Positions 26,003 to 34,276 of a DNA stretch of 61,848 nt are shown piece after piece. How positions within the stretch are numbered: position 1 is the stretch's first letter; each line of letters starts with the position of its first letter. A program made the translations under genes and the position numbers. Source of the DNA: Pseudomonadota bacterium (GTDB lineage: Bacteria; Pseudomonadota; Gammaproteobacteria; Burkholderiales; Rhodocyclaceae); NCBI GenBank assembly GCA_026399515.1, contig JAPLQT010000101.1, forward strand, positions 1-61,848, written 5' to 3'. The notes below the pieces were generated by a model. It worked only from the letters and a program-made list of their open reading frames with translations. It ran no database searches and was not told the origin of the DNA.

Positions 26003-27664
26003 ATGGCTGACGCATCGTATGACGCCATCGTAATTGGCGGAGGGCACCACGCAACCATCATTTCCTGTTATCTCGCCAAGGCGGGCTTGCAGGTGGCGGT
26101 GCTGGAAGGGCACACCGCCCTGGGCGGGGGCGCGGTCAGCGAGGAAGCGCCGGCGCCGGGATTCCGGCAGAATCCGCACGCGCACTTCACGCGCTTCTAT
26201 GGCCACCCGGCCTACGCCGATTTCAATCTGCGCGAGGAGGGCCTCGAGTACGTCTTCCCAGAGCAGAACGAAGGCATGATCTACGAGGATGGCTCGAGCT
26301 TCATTGGCTATTCGGCCTTCCGCGTGGTCGACCCCAAGACCGGTCGCACCGAGGAATCACCCGAGAACGTCAAGAAGACCTACGACCAGATCAAGGCATT
26401 CTCGCAGCGCGACGCCGACATGTATTTGTGGCTGTTCGAGCGCTACAAAAAATTCTGGAAGAAGGCCTTCCACAAGAACCGCTTCACCGCGCCCACGCCC
26501 TGGGGTACGCCGGATGATCTTGAGGCGTTGTGCCACATACCCGACAGCGGGATCGAGCCGGTGCACCAGTTCATGTCGGTGCGCCAGTGCGCCTACGACT
26601 TCTTCGAGAGCCCCGAACTGCGCACCCTGTTCATGCGCGCCTGCCCGACTTCCAATGGTGCCTTCCCCGATGACGCGATGGGTCTGATGAATCTCATGCA
26701 TGTCATGGGTCTCGTGCTGTCCTTCGAACCGGCGGCGATCGTCAAGGGCGGCACCCAGTCGATCACAGACGCGCTGGTGAAGGTTGGCAAAAAGCTCGGT
26801 GTCCAGCATTTCACCGGTCACGAAGTGGACGAGGTCATCGTCGAGAACGGTGCGGCGGTTGGCGTCAAGCTCGCACGCGGCGGCATCCTCAAGGCGCCGC
26901 TGGTGATCTCCGACCTCGGCGTGCCGCAGACCTTCCTGCGCCTGCTGCGCGCGCAGAAGTTCGATGACCGGCTGTTGCACCGGATCAAGAACATCCACTA
27001 CGACCGCGGCCAGATCTTCTGGGGCAATGTGGCGATGCACGAATTGCCCAAGTACAACGCCGACAACATCAATCCCGGCGTCGGCACACAACCCCGTCTC
27101 TACACCGGCGCCAAGGACCCCGACTATCTGGCCAGCAAGTATCAGCACGACATCTTCCTGCTGGGTTTTCCCCAGCAGCCCTACATCCTCACCGCGCCCG
27201 ACAGCATCTGGGACAAGACCCGCGCGCCGGAAGGCAAGCACACAGTATTGATCGAGGACTTCACGGCGCCGGCGCGGCTGTTCTCGGCGCGCGACTGGGG
27301 ACGCATCAAGGAGGAGTTCACCGACCGCGCGCTCGAAGAGTGGCGCAAGTACGCACCGAACATGACCAAGGACAACATCATCGGCGTGCGAATCTACGGC
27401 CCGTATGACGTGCAGGCCGGCAAGCCCGACATGATCGAAGGCGGTTGGACGGAAGGCTCGATGTTCGCCTCGCAGCTCACCCGCTTCCGCCCCACGCCGG
27501 AGACATCGGGATTCCGTACGCCGATCAAGAACTTCTACATGTGCTCTTCCAATCTGCATTCTGCCGGTGGCATCGGCCGCGGATCAAGCTACATCGCCTA
27601 CAAGATGATTGCCCAGGATCGTGGCCTGGCGCGCATCTGGGAACAGTCCGGGCGCGAATTTTAA
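26003..27664 (+). CDS. Phytoene-desaturase-like (CrtI-type) FAD oxidoreductase
   Basis: A 553-residue flavoprotein. The FAD dinucleotide fold opens at residue 8 (AIVIGGGHHATIISCYLAKAG), followed by LEGHTALGGGAVSEE. The C-terminal FAD segment is SAGGIGRGSSYIAYKM. This is the CrtI/amine-oxidase superfamily, whose members oxidise or isomerise lipophilic substrates. The order dehydrogenase, etfB, etfA, Fe-S membrane protein strongly suggests that its electrons pass to ETF and then to quinone. The substrate is unknown. A hydrophobic alicyclic or terpenoid compound is plausible but unproven. It is the first gene after the GntR-controlled promoter, with AAAGGGG as ribosome binding site. Confidence 0.85.
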   Translation: MADASYDAIVIGGGHHATIISCYLAKAGLQVAVLEGHTALGGGAVSEEAPAPGFRQNPHAHFTRFYGHPAYADFNLREEGLEYVFPEQNEGMIYEDGSSFIGYSAFRVVDPKTGRTEESPENVKKTYDQIKAFSQRDADMYLWLFERYKKFWKKAFHKNRFTAPTPWGTPDDLEALCHIPDSGIEPVHQFMSVRQCAYDFFESPELRTLFMRACPTSNGAFPDDAMGLMNLMHVMGLVLSFEPAAIVKGGTQSITDALVKVGKKLGVQHFTGHEVDEVIVENGAAVGVKLARGGILKAPLVISDLGVPQTFLRLLRAQKFDDRLLHRIKNIHYDRGQIFWGNVAMHELPKYNADNINPGVGTQPRLYTGAKDPDYLASKYQHDIFLLGFPQQPYILTAPDSIWDKTRAPEGKHTVLIEDFTAPARLFSARDWGRIKEEFTDRALEEWRKYAPNMTKDNIIGVRIYGPYDVQAGKPDMIEGGWTEGSMFASQLTRFRPTPETSGFRTPIKNFYMCSSNLHSAGGIGRGSSYIAYKMIAQDRGLARIWEQSGREF

Positions 27665-27679
27665 TCAGGAGAGAACAGG

Positions 27680-28492
27680 ATGCGCGTCGTCGTTTGCCTC
27701 AAGCAGGTCATCGATCCACTGACTCCGGCGTCGACCCTGGCGCTTGATCGGAATGAAAAGAAGATACGCGCCGGCGTAACTGCCCCGCCGGTGATCAACG
27801 GGTTCGATGAACAGGGGCTGGAGGCGGCGTTGCGTCTGCGCGAGACGAACAAGGATATCGAGATCATCTGTCTGGCCGCTGGCGAGCGTTTCAGCAACGA
27901 CGTGATGAAGCGCTCGCTGGCCGTCGGCGCCGATCAGTTAATCCTGGTGCAGGACCCCTCTCTCGACACCTGGGACCCCTATCCGATCGCCGCGGCTCTG
28001 GCCGCCGCAATCCGCCAGATCGGCGGCGCCGACCTGGTCATTTGCGGACGCCAGGGCTCCGACTGGGACAACGCGCTGACGCCGTATATTCTGGCCGATC
28101 TTGTGGAGCTGCCGCTGCTCACCCTCGCCAAGAGCGTAACGGTAGCGGATGGCAAGCGCGTCGAGATAGAACGTGTGCTCGCCGATGGTTCGATGCGGAT
28201 GAACGCCCAGTTGCCAGCGCTGGTCACCGTGACCAGCGAGCTCGGCGCCTTGCGCATGCCGACCGTCTCCGCGCGTCTGGCGGCGACTCGCAAGCAGCCG
28301 CGCCAATTTGCTCTGGCCGAACTTGGCACCGCGGTCGTTCCGGGACACGCGCCGGAGGTGGTTGATCTGGCCATTCCTGTCACTGGAAGAAGCTGTACCT
28401 TCATCGATGCCGCGGACGGGCCAAGCGCAGGTGTGCGTCTGGCCGAAACATTGTTGCAGGCCGGAGCGATCCGCCTTGGAGGGGAGCGCTAA
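27680..28492 (+). CDS. etfB: Electron transfer flavoprotein beta subunit
   Basis: A 270-residue ETF beta subunit. Recognisable segments are VVCLKQVIDP at the start, NGFDEQGLEAALRL, the AMP-site region MKRSLAVGADQLILVQD, and ICGRQGSDWDNALTPYILAD. It has a good ribosome binding site (CAGGAGAG) and starts 15 bp after the FAD oxidoreductase. With EtfA it carries single electrons from an acyl-CoA-dehydrogenase-type or other flavoenzyme to the membrane. Its position makes the CrtI-like protein the probable donor. Confidence 0.94.
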   Translation: MRVVVCLKQVIDPLTPASTLALDRNEKKIRAGVTAPPVINGFDEQGLEAALRLRETNKDIEIICLAAGERFSNDVMKRSLAVGADQLILVQDPSLDTWDPYPIAAALAAAIRQIGGADLVICGRQGSDWDNALTPYILADLVELPLLTLAKSVTVADGKRVEIERVLADGSMRMNAQLPALVTVTSELGALRMPTVSARLAATRKQPRQFALAELGTAVVPGHAPEVVDLAIPVTGRSCTFIDAADGPSAGVRLAETLLQAGAIRLGGER

Positions 28493-28494
28493 CC

Positions 28495-29469
28495 ATGACG
28501 GGCATTCTGATAGTCGCCGAGGTCGACGCAGGCGAATTGCGGCCGGAGTTCTGGGAGCTCGTGACGGTGGCCAGGGCCATGTCCGCCACACTTTCCGGAG
28601 GCATCAGCATCGCCGTCATCGGTGCCAAGGTGGATGCTGCAGCGCGCCAGACGGCAGGCATCGGAGAAGTGCATGTGATCGAGGATGATCGTCTGGCCGA
28701 TCCATGGCCCGAGGCGCATGCCGCTGCCTTGATCCAGTTGTCCGGCGAACTCGCGCCGCAAATGGTCATTGCACCGCGCACGATACTCGGCGCCGAGATG
28801 GCGGCTCGTCTGGCTGTTCGTTGCCGCTGGCAGCTAGTGCAGGATGTGACCCAGATCGAAGCCACAGCCGATGGCGGGTTGCAAGGCGTGCGGCCCGTTT
28901 CTGGCGGCGCCGTCGCTGCAACAATCCGAGCGGGCGCCGGCCCTTGGGTTGTGGTACCGCGCCCGCGCGCCTTCGCGCCGGCCGAAGCCGGCACCGGTGC
29001 GGAGAGCATCGCACCGCTACGACACAGTTTCGCTCCGCCAGCCCTGGCGACGGCATGCGAGACGCCCAAGCGGATTGCCGTCGAGGGCATCAGCATCGAT
29101 CGCGCCAAGACCGTGATTGCCGGCGGTGGCGGGCTCTGCGGCCCGGAGCCTTTTACCTTGCTGCGCGAGATCGCCGATCTCGTCGGAGGAGCGGTTGGCG
29201 CATCGCGCGTCGCGGTCGATTCCGGCTGGGTGCAATCAGCACTGCAAGTCGGACTGACCGGCAAGACCATCGCGCCGGATCTGTACATCGCCGTCGGTAT
29301 TTCCGGCGCGATCCAGCATTTGATCGGTTGCTCATCGTCGCAGGTGATCGTCGCCGTCAATAACGATGCATCCGCACCGATCTTCGGAGTTGCCAATTAC
29401 GGTGTCGTCGGCGACTGGAAGGAAGTCATGCCGGCTTTCCGCGACGCGCTGGCTGGACGCACTGCTTGA
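28495..29469 (+). CDS. etfA: Electron transfer flavoprotein alpha subunit
   Basis: A 324-residue ETF alpha subunit with the FAD-binding C-terminal domain: VIAGGGGLCGPE, then LTGKTIAPDLYIAVGISG-AIQH, then VNNDASAPIFGVANYGVVGD. It begins 2 bp after etfB and should be coupled to it. The set of dedicated etfBA next to a dehydrogenase and a membrane Fe-S protein is the usual mark of a pathway-specific route into the quinone pool rather than the housekeeping ETF. Confidence 0.94.
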   Translation: MTGILIVAEVDAGELRPEFWELVTVARAMSATLSGGISIAVIGAKVDAAARQTAGIGEVHVIEDDRLADPWPEAHAAALIQLSGELAPQMVIAPRTILGAEMAARLAVRCRWQLVQDVTQIEATADGGLQGVRPVSGGAVAATIRAGAGPWVVVPRPRAFAPAEAGTGAESIAPLRHSFAPPALATACETPKRIAVEGISIDRAKTVIAGGGGLCGPEPFTLLREIADLVGGAVGASRVAVDSGWVQSALQVGLTGKTIAPDLYIAVGISGAIQHLIGCSSSQVIVAVNNDASAPIFGVANYGVVGDWKEVMPAFRDALAGRTA

Positions 29470-29490
29470 CAACCATGCGGTCACGCTGAG

Positions 29491-30789
29491 ATGTCCATCG
29501 AACTTGCCCTGCGGCTCGTCGTCATTCTGGCGGCGCTCGTCTGGGCGGGTTTGCGCTTCTCCCGCCTTGCCCGTCCGCTGCTAGCCGCGCCCGCCGAAGC
29601 GCGCCTGTGGCCGTTCGCCCCGCGCGCCTGGGGCGTGGTGGTCAATATCCTCGGCCACGCGCGGCTGCTGCGTAAGCCCTACGCCGGGCTCTTGCACATG
29701 ATGATGTTCTTTGGCTTTATGTTTCTGCTCACGGCTGTCGTGCAGGCATTTGGCGAAGGTATTTCGCCGCTATTCGCGCTTGACATGTTCGGCGGCGCGA
29801 CATGGATCGCGCTCGGCCAGGACATTTTCGCGATCCTGTTGCTGGTCGCCGTGACGATGGCAGTATTTCAACGCGTGGTGCTGGCGCCACCGCGCTTCGA
29901 GGGCTCCAATAAAGGCGATGCCGCGATCATCCTCGGCTTGATCGCGGCGGTCGCGATCGGCATGCTCCTGCAGAATGCCTGCCAAATCCGTGGTGGCGAT
30001 CCTTCGGCAGCCTGGCGGCCGATCAGTTCGGTTCTGGCCACGCTGCTTCCCTCACTGGGCCTGACCGGGCCGGCTGTGCAAGCCGGCGCGACAGCGTTCG
30101 CATGGCTGCACATGCTGGCCATTCTCGCCTTCCTAGTCTATATCCCTGGGTCCAAGCATCTCCATGTGTTCGCCGGAATACCAAACGTCTACCTGCGCGA
30201 CCTCCAGCCGGCAGGACGCCTCATTACCACCGATCTCGAACAGCCGAAGCTCGGCCTCTCCGAAATCAGCCAGCTCGGCCGCAAGCAGGTGCTCGATCTG
30301 TTCGCCTGCACCGAATGCGGGCGCTGCCAGGAAATGTGCCCGGCCTACGCTTCGGGCAAGCCGCTGAGTCCGAAGCTGTTGATCATGGGCTTGCGCGACC
30401 ATCTTCTGGACAAGCAGGCTGGTAACGGGGATCAAGGCAGTGCCGGCGGCACATTGATCGGATCAGTCATCAAGGAGGAGACGATCTGGGCATGCACGAC
30501 CTGCCGCGCCTGCATGGAGGCTTGTCCGCTGTTCATCGAGCACGTACCCAAGATAATCGACATGCGCCGGCATCTGGCCATGGAGGCGGCTAACGTTCCC
30601 GACGGGATCTCCGGCGCGGTGCTGTCGATCGAGCAACGCGGCCATCCCTGGGCGGGGACTCGATTCTCCCGCCTGGACTGGTGCCGTGATCTCGATGTTC
30701 GCGTGCTCAAGCCCGGCGAGGCAACCGACGCCGCGCGCCCTGGTGCGCCTGCTGCGCGCGGCAAAGGTGGATTTCGCGATTCTCGGTGA
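29491..30789 (+). CDS. EtfD-like membrane Fe-S oxidoreductase, N-terminal part of a frameshifted gene
   Basis: The first 432 residues correspond to the N-terminal two thirds of EtfD/heterodisulfide-reductase-like proteins that pass electrons from ETF to quinone. About six membrane helices come first (nitrate reductase gamma-like, with possible haem-ligand His residues in KPYAGLLHMMMFFGF and FAWLHMLAIL). Two [4Fe-4S] clusters follow: CTECGRCQEMCP and CTTCRACMEACP. After VRVLKPGE, near 30720, family similarity stops. The next residues (ATDAARPGAPAARG) are out of frame and end at 30789, while the missing continuation appears in another frame from about 30732. See the next entry. Confidence 0.82.
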   Translation: MSIELALRLVVILAALVWAGLRFSRLARPLLAAPAEARLWPFAPRAWGVVVNILGHARLLRKPYAGLLHMMMFFGFMFLLTAVVQAFGEGISPLFALDMFGGATWIALGQDIFAILLLVAVTMAVFQRVVLAPPRFEGSNKGDAAIILGLIAAVAIGMLLQNACQIRGGDPSAAWRPISSVLATLLPSLGLTGPAVQAGATAFAWLHMLAILAFLVYIPGSKHLHVFAGIPNVYLRDLQPAGRLITTDLEQPKLGLSEISQLGRKQVLDLFACTECGRCQEMCPAYASGKPLSPKLLIMGLRDHLLDKQAGNGDQGSAGGTLIGSVIKEETIWACTTCRACMEACPLFIEHVPKIIDMRRHLAMEAANVPDGISGAVLSIEQRGHPWAGTRFSRLDWCRDLDVRVLKPGEATDAARPGAPAARGKGGFRDSR

Positions 30790-31435
30790 CGACGAGAAAT
30801 GCACCGGCGACCTCGCGCGCCGCACCGGCAACGACTATCTTTTCCAGATGCAGGCCGCGGCCAATGTCGAGACGCTCAATGCCCGCACCTTCAAGCAAAT
30901 CGTCAGCATTTGCCCGCATTGCGTCAATACGCTGAAGAATGAATATGCAGATTTCGGCGGCGTGTACCAGGTTGCGCACCACAGCCAGCTGCTGGCGCAG
31001 CTGATGGAAAGCGGACGTCTGCCGCCCGTGCAGAATAGTGATGCAGCTCCGGTTGCGTACCACGACCCCTGCTATCTGGGCCGCTACAACGGCGAATTCG
31101 ATGCACCTCGCTCGGTACTTTCCGGCGCCGGTGCCACTGTTGCCGAAATGGAATATTCGCGCGGGCAGTCTTTCTGCTGTGGTAGCGGCGGCGGTCGCGC
31201 ATTTGCGGTCGAGCCGCCGGACCAGCGGGTCAACGTCATCCGCGCCAAGCAAGCGCGCGCGACGGGCGCTGCTGTAATCGGCACGGCCTGTCCGTTTTGC
31301 CTGCTGATGCTCGAGGACGGCTGCAAGACGGCGGCGCGGCAGGGAGACGACAAGGCGCCGGCGCAGCAGGTTCTAGATATCGCCGAAATTCTCGACCAAT
31401 CCATGCACGGCGCAAGCACAGGAGCGTCCTTGTGA
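30686..31435 (+). CDS. EtfD-like Fe-S oxidoreductase, C-terminal part of the frameshifted gene
   Basis: This frame carries the rest of the EtfD-like protein. ALVRLLRAAKVDFAILGDDE begins near 30735. The CCG-domain cysteines are CPHC, DPCYLGRYN, SFCCGSGGGR and CPFC. The stretch expected between KPGE and ALVRLL in full-length relatives, including the first CCG motif (typically xxWVGCxG), is absent. The change is therefore a deletion of some tens of bases that also shifts the frame, not a single-base slip. The listed ATG at 30686 has no ribosome binding site. The gene is either inactivated in this strain or the sequence has an assembly error here. Confidence 0.72.
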   Translation: MISMFACSSPARQPTPRALVRLLRAAKVDFAILGDDEKCTGDLARRTGNDYLFQMQAAANVETLNARTFKQIVSICPHCVNTLKNEYADFGGVYQVAHHSQLLAQLMESGRLPPVQNSDAAPVAYHDPCYLGRYNGEFDAPRSVLSGAGATVAEMEYSRGQSFCCGSGGGRAFAVEPPDQRVNVIRAKQARATGAAVIGTACPFCLLMLEDGCKTAARQGDDKAPAQQVLDIAEILDQSMHGASTGASL

Positions 31436-31485
31436 GCACCGGCGTCCCACTAGCGAATCCATGGACCGCAGGCCGCGCGGATATC

Positions 31486-32250
31486 TCAGGCTTTGCGAGA
31501 GCTGCTTTCCAGCGCCTTGCGCTTTGCCGGTGCTTTTTTCTTGCCGTCCTTAACCGCTTCGGTGGAATCAAGCACCATGTTGAGGCCATGCCGCATGTGT
31601 TTCTCGCTGGCGGCCATGGCCGCTTTCGGATTGTGCGCACGAATCGCGGCGAAAATCTTCTCGTGATCCGCCAGCAGCGTCTCGTAACTATGGGGATTGC
31701 GGCGCGAGAAACGCGTCGACTCGAAATAGAGGCTCCGCAGCAGGCGCGTTGCGAGCAGGAGCGTCTGATTGCCGCTGGCGTCGGCCACCGCGGTATGAAA
31801 ATCCAGCGAGGTCTGAATACTGGCGGCCTCGTTGCCAATCGCCCTGCGGCCCGCCTCGATGGTATCCCCGATGCGGCGAATGTCGGTCGCGTCTGCCCGC
31901 TTTGCCGCCATGGCCGCGATCAAGGGCTCGAGCGCGAGACGCGCCTCGACAATGTCATTGATCAGGTCGGTACTCGTGAATTCGGACCAGTCCGTCAGCG
32001 CAAACAGCGGCGCCGTGTTGACCAGAATCGTTCCACGACCCGGCTTGGCCTCGGTCACACCGAGAATCTGAAATACCCGGAACGCCTCGCGAATCGACGA
32101 GCGACCAACCTCCATTTGCTCGGCAAGCACGGACTCGGAAGGAAATTTGTCGCCGGGTTTGATCTTGCCAACGGCAACCAGTCGAGCGATCTCATGAACG
32201 ATCGATTTGGCCAGCGAAGCATTACGAGTAATGGAGATTTTGGCTAGCAT
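31486..32250 (-). CDS. GntR-family (FadR/FCD) transcriptional regulator
   Basis: A winged-helix GntR protein. The N-terminal HTH (SIVHEIARLVAVGKIKPGDKF, PSESVLAEQMEVGRSSIREAF) is followed by an all-helical FCD ligand domain with metal-site-like His residues (LDFHTAVADASGN). The start at 32250 (MLAKISIT) is preferred over 32289, because the promoter at 32291-32319 would place the transcript start at about 32285. A 19-bp operator lies 8 bp before this ATG and recurs at 25946-25964 in front of the FAD/ETF operon. The gene is convergent with that operon and divergent from the first PEP-synthase-like gene. FCD regulators usually repress until a carboxylic acid or similar metabolite binds. The effector is unknown. 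Confidence 0.88.
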   Translation of the reverse strand: MLAKISITRNASLAKSIVHEIARLVAVGKIKPGDKFPSESVLAEQMEVGRSSIREAFRVFQILGVTEAKPGRGTILVNTAPLFALTDWSEFTSTDLINDIVEARLALEPLIAAMAAKRADATDIRRIGDTIEAGRRAIGNEAASIQTSLDFHTAVADASGNQTLLLATRLLRSLYFESTRFSRRNPHSYETLLADHEKIFAAIRAHNPKAAMAASEKHMRHGLNMVLDSTEAVKDGKKKAPAKRKALESSSRKA

Positions 32251-32258
32251 TGAAAAGA

Positions 32259-32319
32259 TTGTCTGATAAACAGATAAGGTGGCTCCCATGACTATGCACT
32301 ACAAGCGTCGAGGATTCAA
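32259..32319 (-). promoter_or_regulatory. Autoregulated promoter and operator of the GntR gene
   Basis: On the minus strand TTGAAT (32319-32314) and CATAGT (32296-32291) are spaced by 17 bp. Downstream of the start, 32259-32277 reads TTGTCTGATAAACAGATAA on the plus strand. It matches the operator at 25946-25964 at 15 of 19 positions and contains the TCTG/CAGA arms. The TTGTCTGA core resembles known FCD-type GntR sites. It sits in the divergent gap before the phosphotransferase genes and could affect both directions. Confidence 0.6.
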
Positions 32320-32495
32320 TAGATAGATTTCGAAGATTGCAAGCATCGCTTATATGACAGGAATTGTACCAATGAGTAGAACGAGCTAGCCAGATAGATC
32401 GCGTGTTGCCGTCATAGACGGTTGTTCGATACGCCAACAGAAGCGTTAACGGCGACATGTGGGAATTTGAAATGATCCAACATAGGAGGAAGACA

Positions 32496-34205
32496 ATGAC
32501 CAACACCGCTGTCGTGCAGCCGAAAATGGCTTTGCCCGCTGTTCCGGGTTTCGAATTTGACGAGAAGGCGGACCTGGAGCAATCCCCTGCCTGGTTTCTC
32601 GATGGGACCCACTCGGTGCCGCCGTGGACCCCTTTGTTTGGCTGGTTCTGGATCAACTTTTGTCGGCACGGCATGCAATACGGCGCCGAGAAGCTCTCCC
32701 TGCCGACCGTAAAGGGTTGGGACTGGCGTTTCAAGAACGGTGGTGGCTATCTGACGGTGATGCTGGTCAAGTCGGAAGAGGAACAGCGTCAGCGCGAGGA
32801 ACGCTTCCGTGTGGCGATCCGGCCGTTCATCGAGGACTACGACGGCCTCTGGCGCAGCCAGCTCGACGAGATACTGGCTCTGTACGAAGATCTGAAGCAG
32901 CTCGATCTTGACAAGGCCACCAATATCGAACTTCTCGACAACTTCGAGCAGACCATCAACGTTTGCCGGCGCATGTGGGAAGTGCATATGTACATGATGT
33001 ACGGCACCTACACCGGCTACATTCTGTTTGAGAACATGTGCCGCGAGCTCATGGGAATCGACGACACTCACCCACTTTTTCACAAGCTCATCGCCGGCTT
33101 CGACAACAAGGTTCTCCAGGTGGACAAGCGGATCTGGGAATTTTCCCAGAAGGCAGCGCAGTTGGGGCTGGCGGACGTCATCCTGCACAGTGAACCAGCG
33201 GACATCGCAGCCAAGATCGAGGCCGCGCCGAATGGATCAGGATTCATGACAGCGTTCCGCGAATTCTTGAACGAAGACGGCTGGCGCATGCAGCGCATGT
33301 CCGAGATGAACATGCCCACCTGGATCGAGGATCCTGCCCCTCCCCTAACCAACCTCAAGCAGTTCCTGGTGAAGGGGGGCGGCTTCAACCTCGAGGAGGA
33401 GCGCGAGAAAATCAGCAAGGAGCGCGAAGCCGCCGAAAAAGAGGTGTTCGCCAAGATCGCGCCAGAGCAAAAGGGATGGTTCACCACGGTTCTCCGGTTG
33501 GCGCAGAAATCGGGTGTTTTCAGCGAGGAGCACGACCATTACCTCGACCTTTATACCCACGCCATGATGCGGCGTTCTGCGCTGGGTATCGGTCGACGCC
33601 TGGTCAGCGCCGGCGCCATCGATGTTCTCGAAGACATATTCTTCATCATTCCCGAGGAGATCCGCAAGGCGGCCATCAACCCGGATCATTTCAAGCTGCA
33701 GCCGATCGTGGTCGCCCGGCGAGCGGAATGGCAAGAGTGGTGCAAGACGCCCAATCCCCCGGTGATTCTCCGGGAAGGTTTCGACATGGACCAGGCGATG
33801 GCCATGCTGGTCAAGTCGAATGACCCGATTGCCCTGAAGGTGGTGGTGGGGTCGATGCCGATCGTCAGGGCGGAACTCAATGCCGACCTGCACGGCACTT
33901 GCGGTTCTCCGGGCGTTGTCGAGGGGCTCGCGCGGGTGATCCTGAGCGAGGATCAGCTCGCGGACGTCCAGCCCGGTGAGATACTGGTTGCTGCGACGAC
34001 CTCGCCGAGTTGGACACCGGTGTTCTCTTTCATCAAGGGGGTAGTCATGGACCGGGGCGCTTCGCTGTCGCACGCCGCGATCGTGGGACGCGAATACGGC
34101 ATCCCGGTGCTGATGAACGTGTTCGTCGGTACCCAGAAGATCAGGACGGGCCAGCGGATTCGGGTGGACGCCAACATGGGCGCTCTCTATATCCTCGATA
34201 AGTAA
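32496..34205 (+). CDS. PEP-synthase-like phosphotransferase catalytic subunit, module 1 (phenylphosphate-synthase-like)
   Basis: A 569-residue protein resembling the 70-kDa subunit of phenylphosphate synthase. It is a split PEP-synthase relative that carries a phosphohistidine and transfers phosphate to a substrate hydroxyl. The start at 32496 follows AGGAGGA at 484-490 of that line. A frame from 32457 lacks such a site. The C-terminal swivelling domain has TCGSPGVVEGLARV, LVAATTSPSWTPVF and the catalytic-His motif GASLSHAAIVGREYG, with His at 526. The long N-terminal half is helical (WRSQLDEILALYEDLKQL, NICRRMWEVHMYMMYG) and probably forms the acceptor site. The ATP-grasp subunit follows at 34277. 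No UbiD-type carboxylase is nearby, so the product may differ from that of module 2. Confidence 0.85.
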   Translation: MTNTAVVQPKMALPAVPGFEFDEKADLEQSPAWFLDGTHSVPPWTPLFGWFWINFCRHGMQYGAEKLSLPTVKGWDWRFKNGGGYLTVMLVKSEEEQRQREERFRVAIRPFIEDYDGLWRSQLDEILALYEDLKQLDLDKATNIELLDNFEQTINVCRRMWEVHMYMMYGTYTGYILFENMCRELMGIDDTHPLFHKLIAGFDNKVLQVDKRIWEFSQKAAQLGLADVILHSEPADIAAKIEAAPNGSGFMTAFREFLNEDGWRMQRMSEMNMPTWIEDPAPPLTNLKQFLVKGGGFNLEEEREKISKEREAAEKEVFAKIAPEQKGWFTTVLRLAQKSGVFSEEHDHYLDLYTHAMMRRSALGIGRRLVSAGAIDVLEDIFFIIPEEIRKAAINPDHFKLQPIVVARRAEWQEWCKTPNPPVILREGFDMDQAMAMLVKSNDPIALKVVVGSMPIVRAELNADLHGTCGSPGVVEGLARVILSEDQLADVQPGEILVAATTSPSWTPVFSFIKGVVMDRGASLSHAAIVGREYGIPVLMNVFVGTQKIRTGQRIRVDANMGALYILDK

Positions 34206-34276
34206 TCCACTCGCGCGAATCGACGGCCAGCGCAGCTGGCCTGTCTCGCCCTTGTGACTGGCCTGGAGCAATGCTG

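Noticed and set aside
32250-32496. Sigma-54 promoter for phosphotransferase module 1
   Set aside because: A TTGC occurs near 32405 but there is no GG at the required distance upstream, and no XylR-type site.
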